A stretch of DNA of 64,000 nucleotides from Pseudomonadota bacterium (GCA_021819085.1 JAKASJ010000018.1:1-64000), one strand, 5' to 3'. Positions 44,359-55,116 are shown, counted from the stretch's first letter. The notes: generated by a model from the letters alone, not told the origin. Numbers and translations are program-made.

Positions 44359-44829
44359 ATGATCGAAATCAGTATTCCCGGTTACGCCAAGCTGGCGTTT
44401 CAGCACCTGGTGCTGGATTACAACGGCACCTTGGCCTGCGACGGCGCGTTGCGAACAGGTGTTGCGGACGCCTTGCGTGTTCTGGTGGGGTCGTTGCGCC
44501 TCCATATCGTGACGGGCGATACCTTTGGCAAGGCGTGCTCGGCGCTCGCCGGTCTAGCTTGCATGGCCTCGACCTTTCCGGTGGAGAATCAGTCGCGGCG
44601 CAAGCAAGATTATGTCGAAAAGCTCGGTGCCGCGCGGACCGCCTGTATCGGCAATGGACGCAGCGACCGGCTCATGTTCGAGGCGGCGGCGCTCGCGGTT
44701 GCCGTAGTGCACGAGTAGGGTGCTGCGGTCGATGCTCTGCAAGCGGCGGATGTGGTTTGCCCGGATATTCTCTCTGCGCTCGACCTGTTCCGGAAACCGC
44801 GCCGGCTGGTGGCGACATTGCGTTTGTAG
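44359..44829 (+). pseudogene. HAD-family protein with in-frame amber codon
   Basis: A 157-codon frame from ATG 44359 with a TAG at 44716-44718 and a normal TAG at 44827-44829. Motif I is LDYNGTLA (Asp-x-Asn-Gly-Thr, the second Asp replaced by Asn), then IVTGDT and IGNGRSDRLMFEAA. After the amber codon the frame still encodes expected C-terminal residues (GAAVDALQAADVVCPDILSAL). HAD proteins resembling P-type ATPase soluble domains are the nearest relatives. Translation would stop at 119 residues unless TAG is read through. Confidence 0.75.
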
Positions 44830-44903
44830 TGGAACGCTTATGCCTGTCGTTTGAGTTTTGGGTGAAGCAAGATGAACGGGTTCGATCCTGGAGAAATTAA
44901 AAC

Positions 44904-46163
44904 ATGCTTATTCGTTCGGTGAAGGCAATGGAGATTCTCGACTCGCGTGGGCTGCCGACTTTGCGCACGCGTGCCGTGCTCGACGATGGCACGGTCGGCG
45001 TAGCGTCGATCCCCTCCGGCGCCTCGACCGGCGAGAATGAAGTCGTCGAGCTGCGTGACGGCGACCCCAAACGCTACGGCGGCAAGGGCGTGCGCCGGGC
45101 CGTGACCAACGTCAACGATACCATCGCCGCGGCGATTAGCGGGCGCGATCCGCGCGATCAGGCCGGGTTGGACCGGTTTCTTATCGAGCTCGACGGCACG
45201 CCCAATAAGGCGCGGCTCGGCGCCAACGCGATCCTCGGCGTTTCCCAGGCGGTGGCGTGCGCCGCGGCCGCCGCAAGGAAGCTGCCGCTCTATGCGTATC
45301 TGGGCGGGAGCGCTGCCAACCGTCTTCCGGTGCCGATGATGAACGTCATCAACGGCGGCAAGCATGCCGACAGCAGCCTGGATTTCCAGGAATTCATGAT
45401 CGTGCCGCACGGTGCGCCGACCTTTGCCGAAGCGCTGCGTTATGGCGCGGAGACCTTCCAGGTCCTGAGGCGGTTGCTGCACGAATCCGGTCACAGCACG
45501 GCGGTCGGCGACGAGGGCGGATTCGCGCCGAAGCTCCGCGGGCATGAGGAGGCGCTGGAGTTCATCGTGGCGGCGATAGAGAGCGCGGGATTCCGGCCGG
45601 GCGAGGATGTTGCCATCGCGCTCGATCCGGCTGCAAGCTCGTTTTACCGGGACGGCAAATATCACCTCACCCGCAGCGGTCTGGGCGACAAGACGAGCGA
45701 CGAGATAACCGCCATATATAAGGGATGGCTGGACAAATACCCGATCATCTCGATCGAGGACGGGCTGGCGGAAAACGACTGGGAAGGCTTTCGCGCCCAC
45801 ACGGTGGCGCTCGGCGACAAGATCCAGATCGTCGGCGACGACATCCTGGCCACCAACACTCGTTTTATCGCCCGTGCCATCGAGGAGAAAACCTGCAATG
45901 CCGCGTTGATCAAGCTCAACCAGATCGGCACGGTCACAGAAACTGTCGAAGCCGTCGAGCTTTGCCGCAAGGCAGGTTGGGGCTACGTTATCTCGCACCG
46001 TTCGGGCGAAACCGAGGACACGTTCTTGGCCGATTTTGCAGTGGCCATGAGCGGTGGCCAGATCAAGACCGGCTCGGTGTGCCGCGGCGAGCGCATTGCG
46101 AAATACAACCGCCTGCTGGAGATCGAGCAGGAGCTGGGAGAACAGGCGCTTTTCGGGTGCTGA
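44904..46163 (+). CDS. eno: Enolase
   Basis: 419 residues. Interconverts 2-phosphoglycerate and phosphoenolpyruvate with Mg2+. Catalytic blocks are present: [56 protein letters not shown] and [16 protein letters not shown]. Enolase is a classic target of fluoride, which forms a fluoride-phosphate-Mg complex in its site; enolase genes are often found under fluoride riboswitches. A second, island-borne copy would fit an excess or more tolerant enzyme. The chromosomal copy is not in this window. Confidence 0.95.
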   Translation: MLIRSVKAMEILDSRGLPTLRTRAVLDDGTVGVASIPSGASTGENEVVELRDGDPKRYGGKGVRRAVTNVNDTIAAAISGRDPRDQAGLDRFLIELDGTPNKARLGANAILGVSQAVACAAAAARKLPLYAYLGGSAANRLPVPMMNVINGGKHADSSLDFQEFMIVPHGAPTFAEALRYGAETFQVLRRLLHESGHSTAVGDEGGFAPKLRGHEEALEFIVAAIESAGFRPGEDVAIALDPAASSFYRDGKYHLTRSGLGDKTSDEITAIYKGWLDKYPIISIEDGLAENDWEGFRAHTVALGDKIQIVGDDILATNTRFIARAIEEKTCNAALIKLNQIGTVTETVEAVELCRKAGWGYVISHRSGETEDTFLADFAVAMSGGQIKTGSVCRGERIAKYNRLLEIEQELGEQALFGC

Positions 46164-46259
46164 TGCGGAGGCAATGCATGTTGCCAGAAAGCCTCTTCCA
46201 CACATGCCCTCGGCTATCCGCCGCCGCGCAACCACTTTTCCCAGGGAAGCACCGATCCC

Positions 46260-47795
46260 ATGCGCTTCCATAGCATTCTATTTACAGCACGCGATGATCC
46301 CGCGAGGCGGGAAACGCGCGATGCGCCCGTCTACTTTCGCGACTTGAATCTGGATCAGATCGTGGAAGCCATCACAGCCGGCGGGCGGGAGTACGATCTC
46401 GCGCCTTTTTTCCATACCCCCCTACGCGATCTCGACGATATCGCTTATCGCCAGGAGATCATGCAGGATCTCGAGGACAGGACCCTGATTCAGGTCGTCA
46501 GGTCGTTTTCCCAAAGGATGCGCACGATGCGCGGGTATCTCCCACAGGAAAAGGAGCGCTATTACAAATATGAAAAAGAGCGCCGGTTCCTCGGCGCGGT
46601 CGAAATCTATTGCCAAGCTGTCGACCGGCTCGCGCGGGAGCTGCGTCGGCCCGCTCTGACATCGCGCGGCCTGTGCACCCTCCGTGAGTATCTGACGGAG
46701 TATGCCGACTCGGCGCCTTTCCAAATGCTCGCGACGGAAGCAGCCACGCTGATGTCAGATCTGTCCGCCATCCGGTATGGCCTGCTCATCGAGGACGGCG
46801 CCATCACGGTGCGCCGCTACGACGCCGAGATCGACTACAGCACCGTCGTCGAGCAGACCTTCGAGAAATTCACGCGGGGCACGGTGAACGACTACCGGGT
46901 CAAGTTCCCGCACGCGGGAGGCATGAACCATATCGATGCGCAGGTTCTGGAACGGGTCGCGCTGTTGCATCCGGACGTGTTTCGCGCCCTCGAGGGTTAT
47001 TACGCGGAGCACGCGGAGTATCTGGACGAAAGAATAGCACGGTTCGACCGCGAGATTCAGTTCTACACCTCCTATCTCGCTTACATCGAAAAATTCCGGC
47101 GCGCCGGCCTGAGCTTCTGCTATCCGCAGCTTTCGCGCACGTCCAAGGAGCTCTGCAGCCGCGAAACCTTCGGTCTCGCTCTGGCGGCCAAGCTCATCGA
47201 CGAAAAGACGGACATTGTTCGCAACGATTTCGTTCTGACAGGCTCGGAGCGCGTCTTCGTCGTCTCCGGTCCGAACCACGGCGGAAAGACGACGTTCGCC
47301 CGCACGTTCGGCCAGCTACATTATCTGGCCGTTCTCGGCTGCCCGGTGCCGGGCACGGAAGCGCGGCTTTTTCTGTTCGACCGCCTGTTCACGCATTTCG
47401 AAAGGGAAGAGGACATCGAGACGCTGCGTGGCAAGCTGCAGGACGACCTGGTCCGGATCCGCCGGATACTCGAGCAGGCGACGCCAGCCAGCATTATCGT
47501 CATGAACGAGATCTTCTCGTCGACCACGCTCAAGGATGCGGTCTATCTTGGTAAAAAGATCATGGAAAGAATTTCTGCCTTGGACCTGCTCGGCGTCTGC
47601 GTCACTTTTCTGGATGAGTTGGCGCCATTCAACGAGAAAACGGTCAGCATCGTCAGCGTGGTCGACCCGCATAATTCGGCGGTTCGATCCTATAAATTGG
47701 AGCGCCGCCCGGCTGACGGACTGGCATACGCTCTCGCGGTCGCGGAAAAATACCACGTGACCTACGACCGATTGAAGGAACGGATCAAGGCATGA
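46260..47795 (+). CDS. MutS-like ATPase, copy 1
   Basis: 511 residues. The MutS lever and clamp helices fill about residues 40-300 ([32 protein letters not shown]), then the ABC-type ATPase domain has Walker [13 protein letters not shown] (about 337) and Walker [13 protein letters not shown] (about 411). The mismatch-binding domain I of MutS1 and the Smr domain of MutS2 are absent. Its stop overlaps the start of the next MutS-like gene by 4 bp. The partner genes suggest a heterodimer. MutS-family genes are a reported association of the crcB riboswitch motif. Confidence 0.88.
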   Translation: MRFHSILFTARDDPARRETRDAPVYFRDLNLDQIVEAITAGGREYDLAPFFHTPLRDLDDIAYRQEIMQDLEDRTLIQVVRSFSQRMRTMRGYLPQEKERYYKYEKERRFLGAVEIYCQAVDRLARELRRPALTSRGLCTLREYLTEYADSAPFQMLATEAATLMSDLSAIRYGLLIEDGAITVRRYDAEIDYSTVVEQTFEKFTRGTVNDYRVKFPHAGGMNHIDAQVLERVALLHPDVFRALEGYYAEHAEYLDERIARFDREIQFYTSYLAYIEKFRRAGLSFCYPQLSRTSKELCSRETFGLALAAKLIDEKTDIVRNDFVLTGSERVFVVSGPNHGGKTTFARTFGQLHYLAVLGCPVPGTEARLFLFDRLFTHFEREEDIETLRGKLQDDLVRIRRILEQATPASIIVMNEIFSSTTLKDAVYLGKKIMERISALDLLGVCVTFLDELAPFNEKTVSIVSVVDPHNSAVRSYKLERRPADGLAYALAVAEKYHVTYDRLKERIKA

Positions 47796-49297
47796 AGGCG
47801 CTCTTGATGCATCGGCATCGGGATTTTGACCAGCTGCCAGAATTGCCAGGCAACGAATCCGCGCTGACGCAGGACCTGGAGCTGGACACGCTGCTACACG
47901 CAATGGCGGGCGACGATGAGTTCCTGTTCGCCGTGGCGCGCCAGGCGCTTCTCTCGGGCCTACGGAACGATGTGGATACGATTCTGTATCGGCAGGAGGT
48001 CTTGAAGGACTGCCTGAAGAACCCGGCGGTCGTCAGGAAACTCTACCACCTCGCGGTGGAAGCCATCAAAAGAAAAAAGCGGCACTGGTTCGGCGTTTCT
48101 AGGACTCCAGGCGGGGTCCTGCACAGCGCCATCGATTTGCTGCAGATGTTCATGGAATTGCTCAGGAAGTTGAGGGACATCGCGAACGCGCAGGCGGGGC
48201 GATTCGAGTCCGAGGGCTTCCGCAACCTGTTTGCGATGATCGAGCGGGAATTGAGTGACGATTATTTCGCAAGCATCCAGAATCATCTGACAGAATTGAA
48301 GTTCCGCCACGGCGTCTTGCTGAGCGCCGAACTGGGCGGGGGCAACGAGGGCACGAACTACGTCCTGCGTGAGCCACGCGGCGAAAGGCGGAACTGGTGG
48401 CAGCGATTCCTCGACAAGGGTCCGCCCGCTTATACCTTTCGCCTACAGGAGCGCGATGAGGCCGGCGCGAGGATCCTGTCGGACATGCGGGATCGCGGGA
48501 TCAATCGGGTGGTGAATGCGCTCGCCCAGTCCGCCGATCACGTCGTGAGCTTCTTCGATATGCTGCGGACGGAGTTGGCCTTCTATGTCGGGTGTCTGAA
48601 TCTGCACGAGCAGCTGGTGTCCAAAAGAGAGCCAGTGTGTTTTCCTCACCCTGCCCCCGCGGGCGAACGCCGGCTCTGTTTCCACGGACTTTACGACGCG
48701 TGCCTTTCGCTGCACATGGACCGCAGAGTGGTAGGCAACGAAGCTGATGCCGATCGCAAGAGCCTCGTTATCATCACGGGCGCCAACCAGGGCGGAAAAT
48801 CGAGCTTCCTGCGCGGCATTGGTCTGGCGCAGCTGATGATGCAAGGCGGCATGTTCGTCGCGGCCGAGTCTTTTGCCGCGGAGCTTTGCGCCGGTCTGTT
48901 CACCCATTATAAGCGGGAAGAAGACGCGACGATGGAGCAGGGGAAGCTCGACGAGGAGCTGGCGAGAATGAGCGAAATCGTCGAGCGCCTTTCACCAAAT
49001 TCGATGCTGCTCTGCAACGAATCATTCGCCGCCACCAACGATCGCGAAGGGTCGGAAATCGCGAGACAGATCGTTCGCGCCTTGCTGGAAAGCCGCGTCA
49101 AGATCTTCTTTGTGACGCATCTTTATGAATTCGCGCACGACCTGTTTGACACGAAAACGCCGGACGCCCTTTTCTTGCGCGCCGAAAGACGGGCCGACGG
49201 GGCGCGAACCTTCAGGCTCGTCGAGGGCGAACCATTGGAGACTAGTTATGGCGAAGACTTGTACCGGGAGATATTCCCGATCGAAACAGAGAGTTGA
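47792..49297 (+). CDS. MutS-like ATPase, copy 2
   Basis: 501 residues with the same layout as copy 1: helical lever region, then Walker [18 protein letters not shown] (about 329) and Walker B region [17 protein letters not shown] (about 407). No mismatch-recognition domain. It starts inside the end of copy 1 (ATGA). The two are only weakly similar outside the ATPase domain, as expected for partners. DNA binding has not been shown for this group. Confidence 0.88.
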   Translation: MKALLMHRHRDFDQLPELPGNESALTQDLELDTLLHAMAGDDEFLFAVARQALLSGLRNDVDTILYRQEVLKDCLKNPAVVRKLYHLAVEAIKRKKRHWFGVSRTPGGVLHSAIDLLQMFMELLRKLRDIANAQAGRFESEGFRNLFAMIERELSDDYFASIQNHLTELKFRHGVLLSAELGGGNEGTNYVLREPRGERRNWWQRFLDKGPPAYTFRLQERDEAGARILSDMRDRGINRVVNALAQSADHVVSFFDMLRTELAFYVGCLNLHEQLVSKREPVCFPHPAPAGERRLCFHGLYDACLSLHMDRRVVGNEADADRKSLVIITGANQGGKSSFLRGIGLAQLMMQGGMFVAAESFAAELCAGLFTHYKREEDATMEQGKLDEELARMSEIVERLSPNSMLLCNESFAATNDREGSEIARQIVRALLESRVKIFFVTHLYEFAHDLFDTKTPDALFLRAERRADGARTFRLVEGEPLETSYGEDLYREIFPIETES

Positions 49298-49304
49298 GCT
49301 CGGG

Positions 49305-49409
49305 ATGACTTTCAAACCGATCGGCACCATGGCCGAGGCTATCGAAACCGATCGCGATGCTACCGCCGCGGCATTCGGCGCGCCCGCGCGGGTTCGGACG
49401 GCGCCATGA
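49305..49409 (+). CDS. Possible 34-residue peptide upstream of the dynamin gene
   Basis: ATG 49305 to TGA 49407-49409, overlapping the ATG of the dynamin gene (ATGA, 49406-49409). It has a weak CGGG upstream and no similarity. It could couple translation between the MutS-like and GTPase genes; otherwise spurious. Confidence 0.25.
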   Translation: MTFKPIGTMAEAIETDRDATAAAFGAPARVRTAP

Positions 49410-51229
49410 CGACGGTCGAGACGGCGCCCAGCCCGCAGGCCTTGCTGGGCGAGCTGGCGCTGTGTCTGGCGGCTGTAAACGGGCAACCGGGACTGGTGGA
49501 GCAACCATGGCGCGAGGTGCAGGAGAAGATCGCCGCGCAGACCTTCAATCTGGTGGTGGCGGGCCAGTTCAAGCGCGGCAAGAGCAGCGTCATCAATGCG
49601 CTCCTCGGCGGTGAGTTGTTGCCCGTGGGCGTGGTGCCGCTGACCTCGGTGGTCACGATCCTGTCCGCGGGTGACGCGACGCGGGTCGAGGTGGTGTTCG
49701 AAGATGGCCACGCTGAAACGGTGGCGGCGGAGCGTCTGGGAGAGTACGTGACGGAGAAGGACAATCCGAGGAACGCCAAGGCGGTGCGCGAGGTGCATAT
49801 CTACCATCCGTCGCCGTGGCTCCACGGCGGCGTGCGGCTCATCGACACGCCGGGCATCGGCTCGGTATACCGGCACAACACCGACGTGGCGTACGGTTTC
49901 GTGCCCAAGGCCGACGCCGTGTTGCTAGTGCTCTCAGTGGATCAGCCGCTTAGTCAGGCCGAGCACGATTTCCTGAAGGAGATCGCCGGTTACGCCGCGC
50001 GCGTCTTCGTGCTGCTCAACAAGACCGATCTGCTGTCGAGCGACGAGCGGCAGGAATCGCTACAGTTTACCGTCGGCGTGCTCGCCGAACTGCTGGACGG
50101 AACGGTCCGGCTGTTTCCGGTGTCCGCACGCGAGGCGCTGTTGGGCGCGACTTCCGGCGCGGCCGAACGGTTCCAGCACAGCGGTTTTCCGGAATTCACG
50201 CATGCACTCGAAAAGTTCCTGATGGAGGAGAAGGGCACGGCGCTCGCCGGCTCGGTAGCGCGCAATCTCGCGCGTCTGGTGGCGCAGGCGCGGTTCAACG
50301 TCGAGCTTGAGTGTGAGTCGCTGGCGACACCGCTCGGTGAGCTGCGGCGCAAGCTGGAACGCTTCGAGGACAAGAAGCAGGAGGCGCTGCGCGCGCGGCA
50401 GGACTATGTCGTCTTGGTCGAGAGTGAGGGCCGGCGGCTGCTGCGCGAAACCGTGGAACCGGATCTCGAGGCATTCCAACAGCAACTCGCGCGGCAGGTC
50501 GGCGACAAGCTCGAGCGTCACCTCCCGGAACAGCGTGGCCTGTCGACCCGGCGGCTGCACGAGACGCTCGAACAGCTGGTGGTCGAGGAGATCAAGGTGG
50601 GTTACGAGGACTGGCACGCCACGGAGGACGACAAGATCGCCCATGCCTTCGATGCGCTGTGTCGGCGGTTCACGAACGGGATCAACGCGACGGTCGATGA
50701 GCTCCTGCGCTTTGCGGCCGACCTCTTTGCGGTTCCCTTCAATCCGGTTCCGGCGGAATCGCTGTGGCGATCCAAATCTGGTTTTTATTATAAGTTCTGG
50801 ACCGAGCCGCCGAGTATCGAAATCCTGGTGTCGTCGGCGGTGCTATCGCTGCCACGGTTTCTTGGCGAACGCCTGGTGTGCCGCCGGATCGAACGTCGCG
50901 TCGCCGAACTCATCGAGATCCACGCCGGCCGGTTGCGGTACGACTATTCCCGGCGGCTCGAGCGCGGCGCACGGGAGTTTCAGGCGCTGATCGTCGAGAA
51001 AATCGATGCCGCGATCGTCGGCATCGAGGCCGCCGTGCGCAAGGGCCTGGACGTCGGACGCGACACGGAGCGCGAAGCCAAGGCGCGCCGCGAACAACTG
51101 TTCGCTGCCCAGCGGACGCTCGACGAAGTAGGATCCAGGGTCGCGCGCGTCCTGGCCGCGGTGTCGGGGGCGTCCGGCCTTGCGAAATCTGGGGGTGTCG
51201 GAAGTGATCCGGCCCGACCGGGGTCATGA
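49406..51229 (+). CDS. Bacterial dynamin-like GTPase, intact
   Basis: 607 residues. GTPase domain: P-loop VVAGQFKRGKSSVINALLG (about 50-68), switch Thr in VVPLTSVVT, DxxG in LIDTPGIGS, and NKTD in LLNKTDLL. A long helical stalk follows (about 270-500) with two hydrophobic paddle-like stretches near SSAVLSLPRFLG, and a coiled C-terminus. Bacterial dynamins bind and remodel or repair membranes, often as hetero-pairs, and the next gene is a second dynamin. A role in membrane integrity under HF stress is inference. Confidence 0.87.
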   Translation: MTTVETAPSPQALLGELALCLAAVNGQPGLVEQPWREVQEKIAAQTFNLVVAGQFKRGKSSVINALLGGELLPVGVVPLTSVVTILSAGDATRVEVVFEDGHAETVAAERLGEYVTEKDNPRNAKAVREVHIYHPSPWLHGGVRLIDTPGIGSVYRHNTDVAYGFVPKADAVLLVLSVDQPLSQAEHDFLKEIAGYAARVFVLLNKTDLLSSDERQESLQFTVGVLAELLDGTVRLFPVSAREALLGATSGAAERFQHSGFPEFTHALEKFLMEEKGTALAGSVARNLARLVAQARFNVELECESLATPLGELRRKLERFEDKKQEALRARQDYVVLVESEGRRLLRETVEPDLEAFQQQLARQVGDKLERHLPEQRGLSTRRLHETLEQLVVEEIKVGYEDWHATEDDKIAHAFDALCRRFTNGINATVDELLRFAADLFAVPFNPVPAESLWRSKSGFYYKFWTEPPSIEILVSSAVLSLPRFLGERLVCRRIERRVAELIEIHAGRLRYDYSRRLERGAREFQALIVEKIDAAIVGIEAAVRKGLDVGRDTEREAKARREQLFAAQRTLDEVGSRVARVLAAVSGASGLAKSGGVGSDPARPGS

Positions 51230-51238
51230 GGGGCATCG

Positions 51239-53266
51239 ATGAGCGGGCTCGGTGAACTCCACAAGCGCAAACTGCTTTTGACCTTCGCGCATATCGACAG
51301 CCTGTTGGCGGAGGCGCTGCGTGACCTCGATCCGGGCCCGGTGCAATCGCCGTTTTCCCGGATCGTCCCTGATGCCGAGCCGGTGCAGCAGCAGGTGATC
51401 ATGGACTATGCGGCGCGCTTGCGCAGCCGCATGCGCACAATGCTCGAACGCCTTCAGATTGCGCCGCAGGAACGTCAAGTGAGCGCCATCTGGTCGGCGC
51501 GCACCGCCGTTACGATGGCGGAAGTGGCGCTGGATGAGCTGAGGCCGCAAGGCCTGCGCGGGTACGGCGAACTGTCCGTGGAGGGCGCGGACCAGGTGAA
51601 CGGCATGATCGCCGAACTTTATGAACTCCTCAGTAGCATGAATGCGTACCTCGCCGCGGGGACGTCGCACGACCTGCGCGCGCGTTTGGAGCGTATCGAT
51701 CAATCTGCTCCCGACATACGGTTGCTGCGGGAGCTTGAACGCGTCATTACCACGCGTGGTCTGGTGCCGTTGCGGCCAACCCTGGACATACTGGTCAAGC
51801 GGTTGGAGTCGCGCGTCCTGGAGGTCGTCCTGTTCGGCCGGGTCAACAGTGGGTAGTCCTCCCTGTTGAATTACTTGTTGGGGACCGAGGTATTGCCGGT
51901 GGGCGTCACGCCAATTACCGCCGTGCCGACGCGCATCCGTGCCGGTTCGGGACCGATAGCGCGGATTTGGTTTGCCGAGGCGGCGCCGGAGACGGTCGAG
52001 CCGGCGCGGCTAGCCGAATTCGTCACCGAACAGGAGAATCCGTCGAACGCGAAGCGCGTGACTCGCATTGAAATGGAACTCGTCTCACCGGTGCTGGACG
52101 AGGGCGTCGTTTTTGTGGATACGCCCGGGTTCGGGTCGCTCGCCGCCGCTTGCGCCGCCGCGTCCCTAGCGTACCTGCCGCGTTGCGATCTGGGTCTCGT
52201 GCTGGTGGATGCCGCCTCCGCCCTTGCTCCGGATGATGTCGCGTTAGTTGACGCCCTGCATCGTGCCGGCGCGGGCGTCATGGCGCTGCTCACCAAGGCC
52301 AACTTGCTGCTTCCGCCGGACCGCGAACGAACCATGCAGTACATCTGGCAACAACTCGCTGCCACGCTCGGCATGGAGGTCTCCGTCCACGTCGTCAGCG
52401 TCCGGGGCACCGAGGCCGCGCTGTGCGATCGCTGGGCCGCGGACGCGCTGCGACCGGCGTTGCGCGATCGGCAACACCTTGCCGACCTGTCGCGCGGCCG
52501 CAAGATCGAGACGCTGCGCCGGACCGCAGTCGCGGTACTCGAGCGGCGGTTATCGGTGACATTGAAACCGTCACCGGATGGCGAAGCCCGGAAATGGCGC
52601 AAGGCCGATCACCGGCTGGACGCGGCGCTGGTACGGCTCGGCCTGGCCGAAGGCGCGGGACTGGACGATTCGAATCGGGTCAAGGGCGGAATCAAGGACG
52701 TGCTCGATGAGGTGGCTAACCATGCGGCGGCGCAATGGTACGATCGCCGTACGCCGACGCTGGATGTCAGTGAATGGTTGCGCGCCGCCGTCGACCAGAG
52801 CGCCGTGCGGAGCGCCTCCCTATTGTTTCAGAACCTGCTGTGGCTTCGGACCGAACTGATCGTGGCGCTGAACGAGGCCTGTGCGCGGGTCCATTTGAGC
52901 CCGATGGAGGCGGATGCCATCCGACCGCCAGCCGGGTTACCGGTATTGAGCAGCCAGACCCTGGCGCCGCCGGTCCTCTTGAACCGCCCCGTGCTCAGAA
53001 TTCCGGGACTGAAGATATGGAATAGAAACGCCCGCCGGCAATTGGAGGCGCAGGCGGGGGCGCAGATCGGTTCGATTTTCGGACAATACGCGCGCCAGTT
53101 GACCGAGTGGCGCCGGCAGATGCTCACCGACATGCGGCGCGATTTCATCGCCGGCAGCGAATCCATCCGCGCACATGTTGGAACGATGGGCAGCCCGGTA
53201 GCCGATGTCGAGGACTGGAGGCGCGATATCGAGGCACTGTCGCGTTATGACCGATCGGAAGGATAA
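51239..53266 (+). pseudogene. Second dynamin-like GTPase, amber codon at the P-loop lysine
   Basis: A single 676-codon frame broken only by TAG at 51854-51856 (codon 206). The surrounding residues read GRVNSG-stop-SSLLNYLLGTEVLPVGVTP, so the amber falls where the P-loop has Lys (AAG). Downstream, 470 codons remain open: VFVDTPGFGSL (G3), LLTKANLL (G4) and a long helical stalk. The N-terminal 200 residues form a helical domain not seen in the partner at 49406. Unless TAG is read as an amino acid, the product is a 205-residue stub without a GTPase. Confidence 0.85.
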
Positions 53267-53422
53267 CGGCCTCCCGCCAAGGGGCGCGGATTGAGTCTGG
53301 CGACGTCACCGATGGGACGGGGGATTCCATAAAATATAGGTATTGCGCTGCTCGCTGGACCGCACACGTAGGGACGGCCCTATTTAAAGTGGCGCTGTGA
53401 CAAACACGCACTGAAGGCAGAC
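53267..53422. other. Intergenic, no gene
   Basis: No coding sequence or terminator with a clear U tract was identified after the second dynamin gene. Confidence 0.4.
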
Positions 53423-53702
53423 ATGACAATTCAGGATGACTGGCGGCGGGTATCGTTCGTCGAGGTGCGACGTGACAAACCGCCGGCGCCGGACTTCTGT
53501 CTGACAAACTTGCCGGCCGGCAGCGTTGGCGTCGTGGCCGCTCCCGCGGGCATCGGCAAGACGTCGTTGCTGATGCAGCTTGGCGCCGCGGTGGGGCTGG
53601 CATGCCGGTGGACGGTAATCTGCCGCCGGCGCCGGCGACCATGGGGCGGGTGGTGTTCCTCGCGACCGAGGATCCACCGGCGATTATGCGTAACCTAAGG
53701 AG
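53423..53702 (+). pseudogene. RepA-type helicase N-terminal remnant
   Basis: From ATG 53423: FVEVRRDKPPAPDFCLTNLP then Walker A VVAAPAGIGKTSLLMQLGAAVGLA, like RepA/AAA_25 helicases. After about 53600 the family match moves to another frame (MPVDGNLPPAPATMGRVVF, then LATEDPPAIM), so there is a frameshift. The rest of the gene is missing. It is the only trace of a replication module in element B. Confidence 0.7.
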
Positions 53703-54003
53703 ACGAAGCGCGCCGCCTGAGGCGGGGCGCCTGTCTTCATGAACTCGGAGAGCACGCAAGCGGTCAGTGGCTGGGGCGGCACACGGCAAAGGAGAATCCT
53801 CGTGACCCCCTATGCGACACGCCTTCCCGGCTCGGTCCGCGACGTTAGTCCGAGGCAGCTCCCGACGAATCACGACCCTGATGGCGGGTGTTCGCACTCG
53901 ATCCACGAATATCAGAGTGATCAACCGTGGCGACTCGCTGCCCCGGCTACTGACTGCTTGAGCCTAGCGGAGCAGGAAACGTGAGACAAGACCGAAAACA
54001 CGA
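53703..54003. other. No supported gene
   Basis: About 300 bp between the helicase remnant and the end of the AAA-type ATPase gene on the other strand. Nothing recognisable. Confidence 0.4.
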
Positions 54004-54732
54004 TCACTTGACAGGTTGTTCCATATCAGGGGGAAGAAGATTAAGATGTCCTTGCCGGAGCGTGATTTCGGTGTCGACGCAAAGCAGTGACGCTTGGAGT
54101 ATCAAGTCACGCCAATATCGTCTTTGAGACATCAGGCGGGTGCATTCCACGATCCAGCCCAGCCGGCCGCGCGCGGCGCGTATGATCTGGCGCTCCTGAT
54201 TCGGAGGGATGGGCGGTATCCGGTAGTCCGCGCAATAATCCCGGAACAGCTCTTGCAGCCGTCGCGTCGAGGCCGACGGCATCGGCAATGAGAACGTACC
54301 CAAATTCCTATGCCGCAGGCGTTGCCCGTCGATCTCCTTGTCGACATCGACGGCCAGCAGCACGCCAGCGATGCCGCCCCGCAGTCGGCGCAGAAATCCG
54401 ATCATCGCTGTGCTGACATCGGTCACGTGGTCTAGGAGCAGGACGCCCTCGTTGGCGTCGGCGGCCATTCTCAGCCGCGCCCGTGCTTTCCGTCTCGGCA
54501 TATTGGCCGTATCCACGTAAGGATACGCGCGGGCGAACACGCGCGTAATGTCATCGAGATGTGCGGTGGCGGTCGACAGCGCGCACGGAATTCCGGCGCG
54601 CGCGAAGCGCGTATGCAGTTTGCCGAGCAATGTGGATTTACCGCTGCCGCGTGGCCCGTACAGAACGAGATGTTCGCCGCGTTGCAGGCGCGTCATCATC
54701 TCGGTCTCGAAATGTTTCCCGGACAATGGCAT
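54004..54732 (-). CDS. AAA-type ATPase of unknown function
   Basis: 242 residues. Walker A LVLYGPRGSGKSTLLGKL (about 22-39) and Walker B EGVLLLDHVTD (about 94-104), then the sensor-like region LLAVDVDKEID. A TniB/ORC-like P-loop protein is possible, but no closer family is recognised. It is the first intact gene downstream of riboswitch 3 (about 320 nt), so it may be fluoride-regulated. Confidence 0.7.
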   Translation of the reverse strand: MPLSGKHFETEMMTRLQRGEHLVLYGPRGSGKSTLLGKLHTRFARAGIPCALSTATAHLDDITRVFARAYPYVDTANMPRRKARARLRMAADANEGVLLLDHVTDVSTAMIGFLRRLRGGIAGVLLAVDVDKEIDGQRLRHRNLGTFSLPMPSASTRRLQELFRDYCADYRIPPIPPNQERQIIRAARGRLGWIVECTRLMSQRRYWRDLILQASLLCVDTEITLRQGHLNLLPPDMEQPVK

Positions 54733-55052
54733 CGTCCGCTCAGCTGAGTGTCATGGCCGGCAGCACGGGCGTAATGACCAAGTTCGGTTATCTGGCATGG
54801 TGCCTTGCCTTTGCCGGCAAAAACATGTGCGCCGTGTCCGACGGGGAGACCACGAAAGGGTTTTGCCCCCGGTGATACCCCGGGCAAACAAAGCCGCTAC
54901 GTGCTGAACGGCGAGCTGGGCGTGGCATGTCTGCATTCTCATAGCGCAGACTCCTGGCCGGAATGTGTTCGACTATCCGGGCGGGAACGGTGGCGAGCGA
55001 TGCGCGGGGAGGGTGACAACCGGATCGATGCCGCCGCGTCCGTGACCGGGAC
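54733..55052. other. Leader region between riboswitch 3 and the ATPase gene
   Basis: About 320 bp. Short frames exist on both strands, including MAGSTGVMTKFGYLAWCLAF from 54752 on the plus strand, but none is a recognisable gene. The original gene behind riboswitch 3 may have been lost here. Confidence 0.4.
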
Positions 55053-55108
55053 GAGCAGGCATCATCAGCCTTGGCGGCGGTTATTTGGAGGAATGCCATC
55101 TCCAACAG
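55053..55108 (-). ncRNA. Fluoride riboswitch (crcB motif), copy 3
   Basis: On the minus strand: P1 arms TTGGAG/CTCCAA around ATGGCATTC, then AATAACCGCC and GGCTGATGATGCCTG. All conserved aptamer segments are present. It reads toward the AAA-type ATPase gene, opposite to the rest of the island. Confidence 0.9.
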
Positions 55109-55116
55109 CGTCCCTA

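Noticed and set aside
51239-53266. General TAG recoding (pyrrolysine-like) in this organism
   Set aside because: TAG ends several normal genes in the window, and no pyl-type genes or suppressor tRNA are seen; kept only as a low-probability option in the findings.
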